Shown one piece after another: positions 1 through 8,420 of a stretch of DNA of 44,198 bases. The stretch comes from CAYPJE01 sp964410945 (GTDB taxonomy: Bacteria > Fidelibacterota > Marinisomatia > Marinisomatales > TCS56), in NCBI GenBank assembly GCA_964410945.1, contig CAYPJE010000026.1:1-44198 (forward strand), written 5' to 3'. The notes below the pieces were generated by a model. The model was not told where the DNA came from, ran no database searches, and saw only the letters and a program-made list of their open reading frames with translations. A program made the translations under genes and the position numbers. The stretch's first letter is position 1. Every line of letters starts with the position of its first letter.

Positions 1-1038
1 ATCCCCATACTCATCTAATTGCCAGGATATCATTGCACCTGAGTTATGGTCCGAACACAATTTCAATAAATCTTCATGAATTATATTCCCGGATATTGTA
101 AATGTTATACTGTCCCACAATACTATTCCTTCAGCATTGATCCTGTTGATATAGAGAACATCATCACCAGCATCACCATTATGATGATACCCACAACTGA
201 TTATTCCTCCTCTATTATCCTGAATAAGATCTCCGAAATATCCAACATCCACTATTAAAGTGTCATCCCAAACTAACTCACCCCAATAATCATATCGTAA
301 AACGCAATCATTTCCTGCAATATAAAATATGCCTCCTTCGTCATCGGCCACTATATAGCTACGAGCAATTATTTTTACTGGTTTACCATTTTCCTCCCAA
401 ATAGGTATCCCGTCCCTGGTTACATGTTGCGCCCATGACATAGTCTTTTGCTGGATACACAGTGTGTCAAGTGATTGGTTCCAGCATATATACACTCCGC
501 CGTCACCGTCAGTAATTATATCTTCATAACCAGTTGGTAGAAAATCATACCAGCCTGGTAGTGTATTGATTCTATATGGTATGAGTTTTACCCCCTCATC
601 CCCCCACAACAGAGTACCGTTACTATCTATTTTCTGGACAAATAAAGTATTGCTGTAATGTCCCAGTTCATTTAACTCTGTAACTTCAGAGTAATCCTTC
701 CACAGTAGTATTGCTCCACCTTCCCCATCGTTAATAATCTTAACGGCATGTTGGTCTTTATCAACGGTACATATCGGGACTCCGGCCGGATTCCATTTCA
801 TATATCCAAAACGATCAAGACGCTGCATATATAAATCCTGGCCTTTTTCCTCATAAACCACATAGATGCCACCGGAACCATCTGAGCAAACCAGTGGTCT
901 GATCTGGGCATATTCCTGAATGTTGACCGGTGTATTCTGAGTGGGATCGGTGGACCATTGGGCAGAAATGCTGCTGCCTGTTAACAGCCAAATCAAAACA
1001 ACTGACAGAAATATACTATAGAAATATTTATGACCCAT
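1..1038 (-). CDS. Secreted repeat protein, 3' end beyond window
   Basis: An open frame of 346 codons runs from an ATG at 1038 to the window edge with no stop, so the C-terminus is missing. The first ~27 residues form a signal peptide (basic start, hydrophobic core, ending near SSISAQ). The rest carries a recurrent pattern of roughly 40-70 residues: an Asp-Gly-x-Gly-Gly-hydrophobic start (for example DGSGGIYVVY, DGEGGAILLW, DGDGGVYICW, DNRGGIISCG) followed by a stretch such as LDRFGYMKWNPAGVPI. Such repeats suggest a beta-propeller-like secreted or surface protein, as is common in FCB-group bacteria; many of these end in a sorting domain, which cannot be checked here. The start lies 6 bp after the stop of the upstream gene, so the two may be co-transcribed. 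Function unknown. Confidence 0.75.
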   Translation of the reverse strand, partial: MGHKYFYSIFLSVVLIWLLTGSSISAQWSTDPTQNTPVNIQEYAQIRPLVCSDGSGGIYVVYEEKGQDLYMQRLDRFGYMKWNPAGVPICTVDKDQHAVKIINDGEGGAILLWKDYSEVTELNELGHYSNTLFVQKIDSNGTLLWGDEGVKLIPYRINTLPGWYDFLPTGYEDIITDGDGGVYICWNQSLDTLCIQQKTMSWAQHVTRDGIPIWEENGKPVKIIARSYIVADDEGGIFYIAGNDCVLRYDYWGELVWDDTLIVDVGYFGDLIQDNRGGIISCGYHHNGDAGDDVLYINRINAEGIVLWDSITFTISGNIIHEDLLKLCSDHNSGAMISWQLDEYGD

Positions 1039-1044
1039 TTCAAT

Positions 1045-2466
1045 CTATCCATATGAAACAGCGAAGAACCATGTATTTGATATTGTACACTCATCGATTA
1101 CCGGATCATCGTCACGGATGTATATCCCATAAGATGCGTTCGTTATTGTACAATTTGTTAATGTACCCGCACTATTGCTGTAGTATCTAATTCCACCCCA
1201 GGTGCCTGAAGTTCGATTGAATGTCGCGTTTACTCCATTTAAAGTACCGTATATTGCTATATATTTACCGGACACGAAATTGAACTGGGCGCCACTCTCT
1301 GCCTTTAGCACCTTACCATAGGCTATTGATAAATTATTGGTGAAATTATGCGTGCCTCGAGCATGAACTGATTGTCCTGTGGTTGTAGCAGATAACGCTG
1401 AAGTTATGGATGTGTACAACGCGTCAATCGTTGTTCCTGTTTGGATTCTGATATCAGGGCTGATTGAAGCGCCGCTTTCAACGGTTATTGCCCCGGATGC
1501 TGCAGTGATTGTGTAATTATTCATGGTAATATTCGCATCAGACTGAATTGCCAGAGTCACTCCGGATGGAATTGTAATATTACTACTCAAAGTATATGAA
1601 TCATGCATCTCAATTGTTTGGCCAGAACTAGCCGCACTTATTGCCGAAGATAAGCTAGGATATAATCCATTAATTGTACTACCTGTTTTTAAGCAAATAT
1701 AAGGATTAATATCTGCTCCGCTCTCAATTGTAATGGTACCGCTAGTAGTTGTTATTGAGTATGATCCAAGATTCACAGTTGTGCTAGAGTGTATTTTTAA
1801 CGTAACGTTTGTTGGTATTGCAACATTTGTGGTAAGTGTTGGTACACCTGCATCAACATGGACTATTTGCCCTGATACTGCATCACTGACAGCTGCTTGG
1901 ATTGTTGCAAAGTCAGAAGGAGTTGCTGGATTCTTGCGAAGGAATTTATCAGCAGTACCATAACCCGGATGATAATCCTTGTGATGCAACATCAATGGAT
2001 ACCAATTCCATTTAGAAATATAGACATCGGTTGTTGTAGTTGTTGTCGCAGAGTGATCCCCTGAATAATCAACCATTGTTGCATTAGCAACTGCAACTTC
2101 ACTGTAACTTTCATCTTGCCAGTATTTATAGGTCATTCCAGCTGAATTATACCCCAGCCAAATAGGATCATTTATATCATCATCACCAATCAAATGCCAA
2201 GCATAGCCGTGGCAGTTGTACCTTCGGGATGAGCTATAATCATCTCCCCACAATGTTAACTGTGTTGCGTTTGGATATGCATTAGCATAATAATCATCAC
2301 AATCAGCTCTGGTAGGGTCACTATACTCGGTACGACTATAGGAATCACCCACCAGTGTTCCGCGTGGCGTGTACATATTTACTGCTGAATCAGCATTTAA
2401 TTCCGATAAACAAAAACATAGTATACCGATAGCTAAATACTTTATTTCAATTTTTTTATTAAGCAT
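1045..2466 (-). CDS. Secreted beta-helix-like repeat protein, probably C-terminally truncated
   Basis: A 473-residue protein with a signal peptide (about residues 1-25, ending near LNADS). Residues ~30-190 form an unrecognised domain with a YNCHGYAWH motif and many aromatic residues; the Cys-His pair could be catalytic, but this is a guess. Residues ~190-400 contain three similar units of about 70 residues (SGQIVHVDAG, SGQTIEMHDS and TGQSVHARGT, each followed by a TLxI/AIQS-type strand and an 'SGAxISPDIRIQTGTTIDALY'-like linker), ending in NosD-like right-handed beta-helix turns (TLTNCTITNASYGIYI, PVIDECTISNT). The chain stops abruptly inside a repeated DNA element, with no sorting domain. 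The ATG at 2466 follows a G-rich ribosome site (seven G, spacing 5). Likely a surface protein whose tail was lost. Confidence 0.72.
   Translation of the reverse strand: MLNKKIEIKYLAIGILCFCLSELNADSAVNMYTPRGTLVGDSYSRTEYSDPTRADCDDYYANAYPNATQLTLWGDDYSSSRRYNCHGYAWHLIGDDDINDPIWLGYNSAGMTYKYWQDESYSEVAVANATMVDYSGDHSATTTTTTDVYISKWNWYPLMLHHKDYHPGYGTADKFLRKNPATPSDFATIQAAVSDAVSGQIVHVDAGVPTLTTNVAIPTNVTLKIHSSTTVNLGSYSITTTSGTITIESGADINPYICLKTGSTINGLYPSLSSAISAASSGQTIEMHDSYTLSSNITIPSGVTLAIQSDANITMNNYTITAASGAITVESGASISPDIRIQTGTTIDALYTSITSALSATTTGQSVHARGTHNFTNNLSIAYGKVLKAESGAQFNFVSGKYIAIYGTLNGVNATFNRTSGTWGGIRYYSNSAGTLTNCTITNASYGIYIRDDDPVIDECTISNTWFFAVSYG
1049..1073. repeat. Left arm of 25-bp inverted repeat pair
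   Basis: The core at 1053-1070 is the exact reverse complement of 4482-4499 (GGTTCTTCGCTGTTTCAT read on the minus strand). Extending to 25 bp gives 23 matches. This arm overlaps the last codons and stop of the beta-helix-like gene, so the repeat supplies that protein's C-terminal residues. It may be a mobile-element terminus or a recombination scar. Confidence 0.7.
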
Positions 2467-2479
2467 TTTTACCCCCCCA

Positions 2480-3232
2480 TTATTTGTAATTATTTAAATA
2501 ATTATTAGCTATGACTAAAATCTCATTAATTGTGCCTTCTGTGGCCATTGAACCTCGATTCAAAAATGCTATAAAATCAGGTTCATTTTGCGATATCTTT
2601 TTAATGATAATAGAATTATCTTTTAACATTATTTTACTCATTAAATAGGCATTAGGTTCTTTATTTCTATTATCATAAATGGAGTATTGTTGCATCGCTT
2701 TCTGTTTGTTTATCGATTCTTCTAGTAGTAATAAGCGTTCATTCTGATTTAAAGAAGCTAAAATGTTTTCCTGTGCAAGTAGCGCTTCAATTTTTGCAAA
2801 CTGAGCTGTATATCTTCCTTTCTCTAAATCACTCCATTTCTCATCAAATTCATGCGGATCCATTGATTTATAAATTGCCATGAGTTCTAAACTGGATTCA
2901 TTTCTTTTAAACAATTCTTCAAATCCATTGAATCCTGCCATTACTCGTTCCATTCCATCTTGTAGACTGTTGAAAGCCCATATATCGGAAAAAAGTGGGT
3001 AGTGTAAACAGGTCTGTGCAAGATCGTGAGTTCTCATTTTTTTAAGTGTTTCAGTTGGGATTTGTAAAACTTCAAGCATTTCGTTATGTGTTGTTAATTC
3101 TTTCCACTCAGGCATCCCGGGTTTTAATCGCCAATTATATACACCACCCTCTTGTTGGGCTGAAGTAGTGGCACCCAAACAGCATAGTATTAATGATAAT
3201 ATTATATTGTTTAAATTTTTTAAAGTCATCAT
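2480..3232 (-). CDS. Exported hypothetical protein of a Bacteroidota-type family
   Basis: About 250 residues. I chose the ATG at 3232 because a GGGAG ribosome site lies 9 bp upstream; in-frame starts further out (3265, 3241) lack such spacing. Residues 1-25 form a signal peptide ending TTSAQ. The mature part is alpha-helical with the pattern LKPGMPEWKELTTHNEMLEV, LQIP.ETLKKM.T.DL..TCLHYPLF.D and a later FNGFEELFKR. From memory, this resembles an uncharacterised exported family of Bacteroidota in which a helical repeat follows the signal peptide; no function is known to me. It lies 13 bp upstream of the beta-helix-like gene on the same strand, so both are probably one transcript. Confidence 0.7.
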   Translation of the reverse strand: MMTLKNLNNIILSLILCCLGATTSAQQEGGVYNWRLKPGMPEWKELTTHNEMLEVLQIPTETLKKMRTHDLAQTCLHYPLFSDIWAFNSLQDGMERVMAGFNGFEELFKRNESSLELMAIYKSMDPHEFDEKWSDLEKGRYTAQFAKIEALLAQENILASLNQNERLLLLEESINKQKAMQQYSIYDNRNKEPNAYLMSKIMLKDNSIIIKKISQNEPDFIAFLNRGSMATEGTINEILVIANNYLNNYK

Positions 3233-3337
3233 ATTAACCATCTCCCAATTGTGTTTGTAATTCACCCAGTTTCTTGTAGTATCTTTTGTTTTATTATGGG
3301 CTTGTTTTAACTTCCTTTTTATTGTTCAGAATTATTG

Positions 3338-4444
3338 TTATTGATTTTGCGTAATATTTATGTAATCATTTATGTAATAAGTACATCTGGATATAGTCGA
3401 ATTATTACCTGTTAATGAATCACTATTTGCTTGATAATTCCAGACAAGTATATTGGATCGCGTACTACCAATCCAATATCTACCATCCAACCGTTCTCTA
3501 CTTTCTTTTTCCATTCCCCCTACTGGTCCACTATATCTAAATTCAAAAATATATTCACCAGTAGGGAAATATGGATAGCCTTTTAACATTACAGTTCTCT
3601 GAATAGAATGACCGCTTTCTAATTTTGTAAACCAGTCTGGCGACCAGTAATCTGTGGAGGGAAGTTCAATATGGGCCCGCCATCTTGGTTCATAGATTAT
3701 TTCAGTGTCAATATTTTGAAAAGTAATACCATTTGTAAACCAATGGAACAAATCACTACCTGTCTTGTCAGGATCTATGATATATAAAGCATCTTTATCA
3801 TTATTGGTAATAGTGAAAATATATGAAATGGTACTTGTGTCTGCGTTGTTCACCATACGTATCGTGTTTACATCAGTAGTATCGAAAGTAACGCTGATAC
3901 CTCCGTGATAAAGTCCAGTGTCAATTAATACATTTTTCACATCCGAATTGTTTTGGGGATAATCTCGATATAGCCATCCCCAATCGATAAATAGTACATC
4001 TTGTGGATACATACTATTTAAGCCAATATCTCCTATCATAGGAGCTATCCACATAACCATTGATAATTCAACCCTAGAAAAATAACCGAGGTAACATTTT
4101 TCATCATTTGCGGTAATTACAAATGGTTTATCGGCCCATTCTTCCGGTAAAAGATTGTATTCTTTGTCAATAGCCCATTCAGGAATTATTGATGCTTTAT
4201 CTTTTTTCAAATAGATACAGTGGCTTGACCAATCATAATATAGAATATCTTCATTACTTATCCAGGACTCAGAAGACAATTGTAATTCATCTAACCCTTT
4301 GTCGATTATGTCTTCCATTTTCAAAGTATCATTATTTAAAAAATAAATCGCAAATGCACCATTAGTATCAATTTTATTCTCTTCACATGAAAAGAAAAGC
4401 AATATCAAAACTAATCTCGTAAATATAGTGAAATGCGCGCGCAT
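3338..4444 (-). CDS. Putative lipoprotein of unknown function
   Basis: 368 residues. The N-terminus is a short lipoprotein signal: hydrophobic LVLILLFFSC with Cys20 as the likely lipidated residue, followed by acidic EEN, which is typical of FCB surface lipoproteins. The mature protein is rich in Tyr, Trp and Asp (for example ILYYDWSSHCIYLKKD, DVLFIDWGWLYRDY) and looks all-beta; the C-terminal third (TVMLKGYPYFPTGEYIFEFRYSGP) resembles an Ig-like or jelly-roll sheet. I recognise no enzyme motif. Low GC content and the same strand as the two preceding surface-protein genes suggest one accessory module. A 72-bp gap separates it from the next gene start. Confidence 0.7.
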   Translation of the reverse strand: MRAHFTIFTRLVLILLFFSCEENKIDTNGAFAIYFLNNDTLKMEDIIDKGLDELQLSSESWISNEDILYYDWSSHCIYLKKDKASIIPEWAIDKEYNLLPEEWADKPFVITANDEKCYLGYFSRVELSMVMWIAPMIGDIGLNSMYPQDVLFIDWGWLYRDYPQNNSDVKNVLIDTGLYHGGISVTFDTTDVNTIRMVNNADTSTISYIFTITNNDKDALYIIDPDKTGSDLFHWFTNGITFQNIDTEIIYEPRWRAHIELPSTDYWSPDWFTKLESGHSIQRTVMLKGYPYFPTGEYIFEFRYSGPVGGMEKESRERLDGRYWIGSTRSNILVWNYQANSDSLTGNNSTISRCTYYINDYINITQNQ

Positions 4445-4478
4445 TGTTATTACACTCGCCCAACTAATGAAGAAAAAT

Positions 4479-4503
4479 CAAGGTTCTTCGCTGTTTCATG
4501 TGG
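4479..4503. repeat. Right arm of 25-bp inverted repeat pair
   Basis: Plus-strand core GGTTCTTCGCTGTTTCAT at 4482-4499, perfectly complementary to 1053-1070; 23 of 25 bases pair over the full arm. It lies in the intergenic region just upstream of the lipoprotein gene start (4444). Together the arms enclose three minus-strand genes of about 3.4 kb. Confidence 0.7.
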
Positions 4504-4939
4504 GTAAACCGAAATTATGTTTATAGGTCACTAGGTAATAAACACTAGATTTGTTGTCGGCAAGATATATTTCCTTAAGCTGTATAAATACAACCTTAAA
4601 GATTGACACAATTTCCCTCCAAAAAGTAGCAGTTCGGTTAATTTTAAAGTATTCATTTTAAATTGTCAAGAATTAATGTTAACACTCATTGAGATGTAAT
4701 ATTTCGAAATTAAAAATCGGATACAATAGACTGATTATTTAATAAAACTCCTTCAACTTACCACTATATGAAGTGGACCCCATAGTTTGGACAGACCGGC
4801 CAATAATAAAAGTGGACTAATTTAGTCCATTATCCTTATTTTTTACTTCTGAAGGGTTGCATGTACTGCTCAATTCAGTAAGTTAGGGCTGTTATTCAAC
4901 CAGGTTTCACCTAAATAATACAAGTTGACGGGGGACACC
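4504..4939. other. AT-rich intergenic region between surface genes and cbb3 operon
   Basis: About 435 bp with no convincing coding frame. It holds a possible insertion-sequence end (see 4769-4793) and the upstream region of the cbb3 operon. I found no clear FNR-type palindrome; an ACTG-7-CAGT half-site pair near 4870 is too short to interpret. Base composition changes sharply here, from AT-rich on the left to GC-richer oxidase genes on the right, marking the edge of an accessory block. Confidence 0.5.
4769..4793. mobile_element. Possible solo IS3-family terminal end
   Basis: The sequence TGAAGTGGACCCCATAGTTT followed by GGACA resembles the termini of many IS3-family elements as I remember them (a TG(A)..GTGGACCCC..(T)TTGGACA pattern). 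No transposase frame follows and no matching opposite end was seen in the window. It is either a decayed remnant or a chance resemblance. Confidence 0.35.
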
Positions 4940-5692
4940 ATGGAAGTAGATCTGATTGCCATCTTTGTTCTGGGCTTTTTAAGCAGTTTCAGCCACTGTT
5001 ACGGCATGTGCGGCGGCTTTGTGATGGCTTATTCATTGAAAGTAACTGACGGTGCCGCTCCGGGCACCAGCCGTCTGCGCCTGCTGATTCCCCACCTGAT
5101 GTACAACAGCGGCCGGGTATTGACCTACACCTTCCTGGGATTCTGGTTCGGTATCCTGGGTGGCTCATTCAAACACGTGGTCCATGACTACCAGAGCATC
5201 CTGTTCATTTTCGCCGGCCTCTTCATGACCCTGATGGGCTTCGATCTGCTGGGCCTGTTCAATATTTCCACCCCCAAATCCTTTCCCGGCTTCGGCCGCT
5301 ATAAACGTTTGATCGGATCATTGTTAAAAAAAACCACCGTCAAAAACATTTTTCTCTATGGACTGGTCCTGGGTTTTATTCCCTGCGGACTGGTCTACAT
5401 CGCCGGGGCCAAGGCGATTGCCGCCGGGACGGCCTGGGGCGGTATGGCCACCATGCTGGCCTTCGGGCTGGGCACCATACCGGCCCTGTTCGTGCTGGGC
5501 CTCAGCGCCAACCTGATCACGGCCCGCTTCCGCAATATTGTTTTCAAGGTCGCCGCCGTCTTCGTGATCCTGTTCGGCCTGTTCACCATTACCAAAGGTG
5601 TCTACAAACTGGCCGACATTCCCATGCCCTGGATGAAGGCCGGCCAGCACCAGATGCACCAGGGCCACACGATGGAAACGGGGCATGACTGA
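4940..5692 (+). CDS. SafE/DsbD-2-like membrane protein of the cbb3 cluster
   Basis: About 250 residues from the ATG at 4940, which has a GGGGG ribosome site 5 bp upstream; a TTG at 4925 is a poorer start. The protein has about six membrane segments and the motif SHCYGMCGGF near the N-terminus, typical of the sulfite-exporter TauE/SafE, UreH-like or cytochrome c biogenesis (DsbD_2) group. Members with H-C-x-G-M-C-G-G often sit beside ccoI and ccoS in cbb3 clusters and are thought to help copper or redox handling during oxidase assembly. The tail is His/Met-rich (QHQMHQGHTMETGHD), consistent with metal binding. Its stop overlaps the ccoI start by 8 bp, which indicates translational coupling. 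Substrate is not shown by sequence. Confidence 0.85.
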   Translation: MEVDLIAIFVLGFLSSFSHCYGMCGGFVMAYSLKVTDGAAPGTSRLRLLIPHLMYNSGRVLTYTFLGFWFGILGGSFKHVVHDYQSILFIFAGLFMTLMGFDLLGLFNISTPKSFPGFGRYKRLIGSLLKKTTVKNIFLYGLVLGFIPCGLVYIAGAKAIAAGTAWGGMATMLAFGLGTIPALFVLGLSANLITARFRNIVFKVAAVFVILFGLFTITKGVYKLADIPMPWMKAGQHQMHQGHTMETGHD

Positions 5693-8135
5693 CACCCTGG
5701 ACCAGACCAAAGCCAAACCGGTGACCAGCGACAAGCTCTCCTGTTACCACTGCGGCCTGGACTGCAAGGATGATTCGATCGCGATCAACGAAAAGGTGTT
5801 CTGCTGCAATGGCTGCAAGCTGGTGTACGAACTGCTCGATTCCAATGACATGTGCACCTACTACGACCTCAATGAGGCTCCGGGCAGCACCCCGCCGGAA
5901 GCGGCCTATGACAAGAAATTCGGCTACCTGGACGATCCGGCCACAGTAGCGCAGATTAGCGATTTCAGCGACGGCAACGTAACTAAAGTCAGTTTCACGA
6001 TTCCATCAATTCACTGCAGTTCCTGTATCTGGGTCCTGGAAAGCCTGTACCGCCTGGATCCCGGGATCACTACCTCGCGGGTCAATTACATCAAAAAACA
6101 AGTGTCGATCACCTATAAAAATGAAAATACCAGCCTGCGCCAGGTGGTGCAACTGCTCACTTCCCTGGGTTATGAACCACAGATCAACCTGGAATCGGTC
6201 TCCAAAGACGCCGGCCAGCAGGCCCGCAAAAGCCTGTATCTGAAAATCGGTATCGCCGGCTTCAGCCTGGGAAATATCATGCTCCTGAGTCTGCCTGAAT
6301 ATTTGTCAGCTGGCAGTCTGTCCGTTGGATATGCCCGTTTCTTCGCGCTGCTCAATATTGCCCTGGCCGTACCGGTGTTTTTCTACTCCGCCCGGGATTA
6401 TTTTATCTCCGCCTGGGGCGGCCTGCGCTATAAAACCCTGAATATCGATGTACCGATCGCCCTGGGCATCACAACCCTGTTCCTGCGCAGCCTGGTGGAC
6501 ATTATCTTTTTGCACGGTCCTGGTTGGATGGACTCGTTCGTTGGCTTTGTATTCCTCCTGCTGCTGGGAAAGCTATTTCAGGAAAAGACCTACCAGACTT
6601 TGTCATTCGACCGCGACTTCAAATCCTATTTCCCCCTGGGTGTAGTACGAAAATCGAATGAAGGGGAAGAAACGATCCCCCTGGCCCGGTTGGCGGTGGG
6701 GGACCGGATCGTGGTCCGTAATAATGAAATCGTACCGGCCGATGCAATCCTGATCAACGGTGCGGGCTGGATCGATTACAGTTTCGTCACCGGTGAGGCC
6801 GAACCGGTACCAAAAACCAACGGTGATAAGATCTATGCCGGTGGTAAGCAGGTAGGCGGCGCCCTGGATCTGGACGTGGTCAATGAGGTTTCACAGAGTT
6901 ATCTGACCCGGCTGTGGAATGACGATACCTTCACTAAGCATAGTGAAACCCGGATGGATACGATCGCCAATTCGATCAGTAGGTATTTCACTTTCGGCGT
7001 CCTGGCGATCGCGACGGCTGCCGGGGGTTACTGGCTGACCCATAACCCGGCCCTGGCAATCAATGCTTTCACCTCCGTGCTGATCATTGCCTGTCCCTGC
7101 GCCCTGGCCCTGTCGGTGCCCTTCACATTGGGAAATACAATGCGCATTTTCGGCAAGCGGAATTTTTATTTAAAAAATACCGCCGTGATCGAAGCACTGG
7201 CCAAAATCACTACCATTATTTTTGACAAGACCGGCACCCTCACTGATAGCCGGAAGACCAGCGTGAAATTCCAGCCGGAGCAGGATCAACCGGATCTGAA
7301 TGATGCGGAATTACAATTGGTGCGGGCCGCTACCCGCCAGTCCACCCACCCTCTCAGCCGGCGGATCTATGAATCGATTCCCAAAGATGGTACCAGTTTC
7401 GAACCCGAGGATTACCGCGAGCTGACCGGACAGGGACTGGAAGCCCGGATTGCCGGGCAGGTTGTCAGACTCGGCTCGACTGATTTTGTCAGCGGTCAGG
7501 CAACGGATAAAACCTATCTCGGCACCGTGGTGGCCCTATCGATAGACGGTATCGTCCGCGGAAGATTCAGTCTGCGGATCAACTACCGTCCGGGACTTAA
7601 AAACCTGATTGCTTCGTTAAGGCAGCGCTACCAGCTGTGGCTGCTGTCCGGTGATAACGAAGGTGAAAAACAACACCTGCTGCCATATTTCGGAACAGAG
7701 GAACACCTGCTGTTCAATCAGTCATCATACGAAAAACTTGACAAGGTAAGGGAACTGCAAACTACTGGTAAGCGGGTAATGATGGTGGGTGATGGCCTCA
7801 ACGACGCCGGCGCACTGAAACAGAGTGACGTAGGCCTGTCGCTGGCAGAGGATGTTAATGCTTTCTCCCCGGCCTGCGATGGTATTCTTGGGGCCGAGGA
7901 ATTGCATAACCTGCCCTGGTATCTTGATTTCTCCCGCACCAGTATGACCATAATCAAAGTCAGTTTCGGGATTTCATTTCTGTACAACCTGGTGGGGCTC
8001 ACCTTTGCCGTTCAGGGTGTTTTGTCACCATTGATATCGGCGATTTTGATGCCCTTGAGTTCGATTACGGTGGTGATCTTCACTTCCTTCACCACCAATC
8101 TGCTGGGTCACAAAATCGGGTCATCATTAGAGTAG
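5685..8135 (+). CDS. ccoI: Cu(+)-exporting P1B-type ATPase for cbb3 assembly (CcoI/FixI)
   Basis: 816 residues. The N-terminal Cys-rich module (C20, C23, C27, then C40, C41, C44 in FCCNGCKLVYELL) is typical of CcoI-type pumps. A heavy-metal-associated domain follows with C111-S-S-C114. Further on come the membrane CPC motif (C470-P-C472 in ACPCALALS), phosphorylation Asp514 in DKTGTLT, an HP-type QSTHPL motif, and GDGLNDAGAL in the hinge region. CcoI/CopA2 pumps move Cu(I) across the inner membrane to supply the CuB centre of the oxidase, rather than conferring copper tolerance. Position directly upstream of ccoS and ccoNO supports this role. Start: ATG 5685, coupled to the upstream stop. Confidence 0.96.
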   Translation: MTDTLDQTKAKPVTSDKLSCYHCGLDCKDDSIAINEKVFCCNGCKLVYELLDSNDMCTYYDLNEAPGSTPPEAAYDKKFGYLDDPATVAQISDFSDGNVTKVSFTIPSIHCSSCIWVLESLYRLDPGITTSRVNYIKKQVSITYKNENTSLRQVVQLLTSLGYEPQINLESVSKDAGQQARKSLYLKIGIAGFSLGNIMLLSLPEYLSAGSLSVGYARFFALLNIALAVPVFFYSARDYFISAWGGLRYKTLNIDVPIALGITTLFLRSLVDIIFLHGPGWMDSFVGFVFLLLLGKLFQEKTYQTLSFDRDFKSYFPLGVVRKSNEGEETIPLARLAVGDRIVVRNNEIVPADAILINGAGWIDYSFVTGEAEPVPKTNGDKIYAGGKQVGGALDLDVVNEVSQSYLTRLWNDDTFTKHSETRMDTIANSISRYFTFGVLAIATAAGGYWLTHNPALAINAFTSVLIIACPCALALSVPFTLGNTMRIFGKRNFYLKNTAVIEALAKITTIIFDKTGTLTDSRKTSVKFQPEQDQPDLNDAELQLVRAATRQSTHPLSRRIYESIPKDGTSFEPEDYRELTGQGLEARIAGQVVRLGSTDFVSGQATDKTYLGTVVALSIDGIVRGRFSLRINYRPGLKNLIASLRQRYQLWLLSGDNEGEKQHLLPYFGTEEHLLFNQSSYEKLDKVRELQTTGKRVMMVGDGLNDAGALKQSDVGLSLAEDVNAFSPACDGILGAEELHNLPWYLDFSRTSMTIIKVSFGISFLYNLVGLTFAVQGVLSPLISAILMPLSSITVVIFTSFTTNLLGHKIGSSLE

Positions 8136-8240
8136 TATAATGCTTTCCCCGATTATATTTTCAGAACGGTTATTGGTGGATATATCCATGAATTCAGTTA
8201 TTAAACCGATTACGATTCGGTCGAAGGGGGAAAAGTCAGA

Positions 8241-8405
8241 ATGAGTGTTCTGGCAGTTTTAATTGGTGCCAGCCTGGTGGTGGCGATCGGATTTTTACTG
8301 GCCTTTATCTGGGCCGTACGAAGTGGACAGTTTGAGGATGGTTATACGCCCTCGGTGCGTATGCTGTTCGACAGCCGGGGGAAAAAGGACAAAAACGGTA
8401 ACTAA
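8241..8405 (+). CDS. ccoS: cbb3 oxidase maturation protein CcoS (54 aa)
   Basis: A short frame of 54 codons starting MSVLAVLIGASLVVAIGFLL, with one membrane segment, then the conserved AFIWAVRSGQFED stretch that is the hallmark of CcoS, and a basic tail. CcoS is needed for inserting haem b and copper into CcoN. A purine-rich site (GAAGGGGGA) lies just upstream, and the stop is 15 bp before the ccoNO start. The gene is easy to miss because of its length. Confidence 0.93.
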   Translation: MSVLAVLIGASLVVAIGFLLAFIWAVRSGQFEDGYTPSVRMLFDSRGKKDKNGN

Positions 8406-8420
8406 AGTGAGGAATCATTA

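Noticed and set aside
5324..5734. Minus-strand frame opposite the SafE-like gene
   Set aside because: Low-complexity translation, and it conflicts with clear coding on the plus strand.
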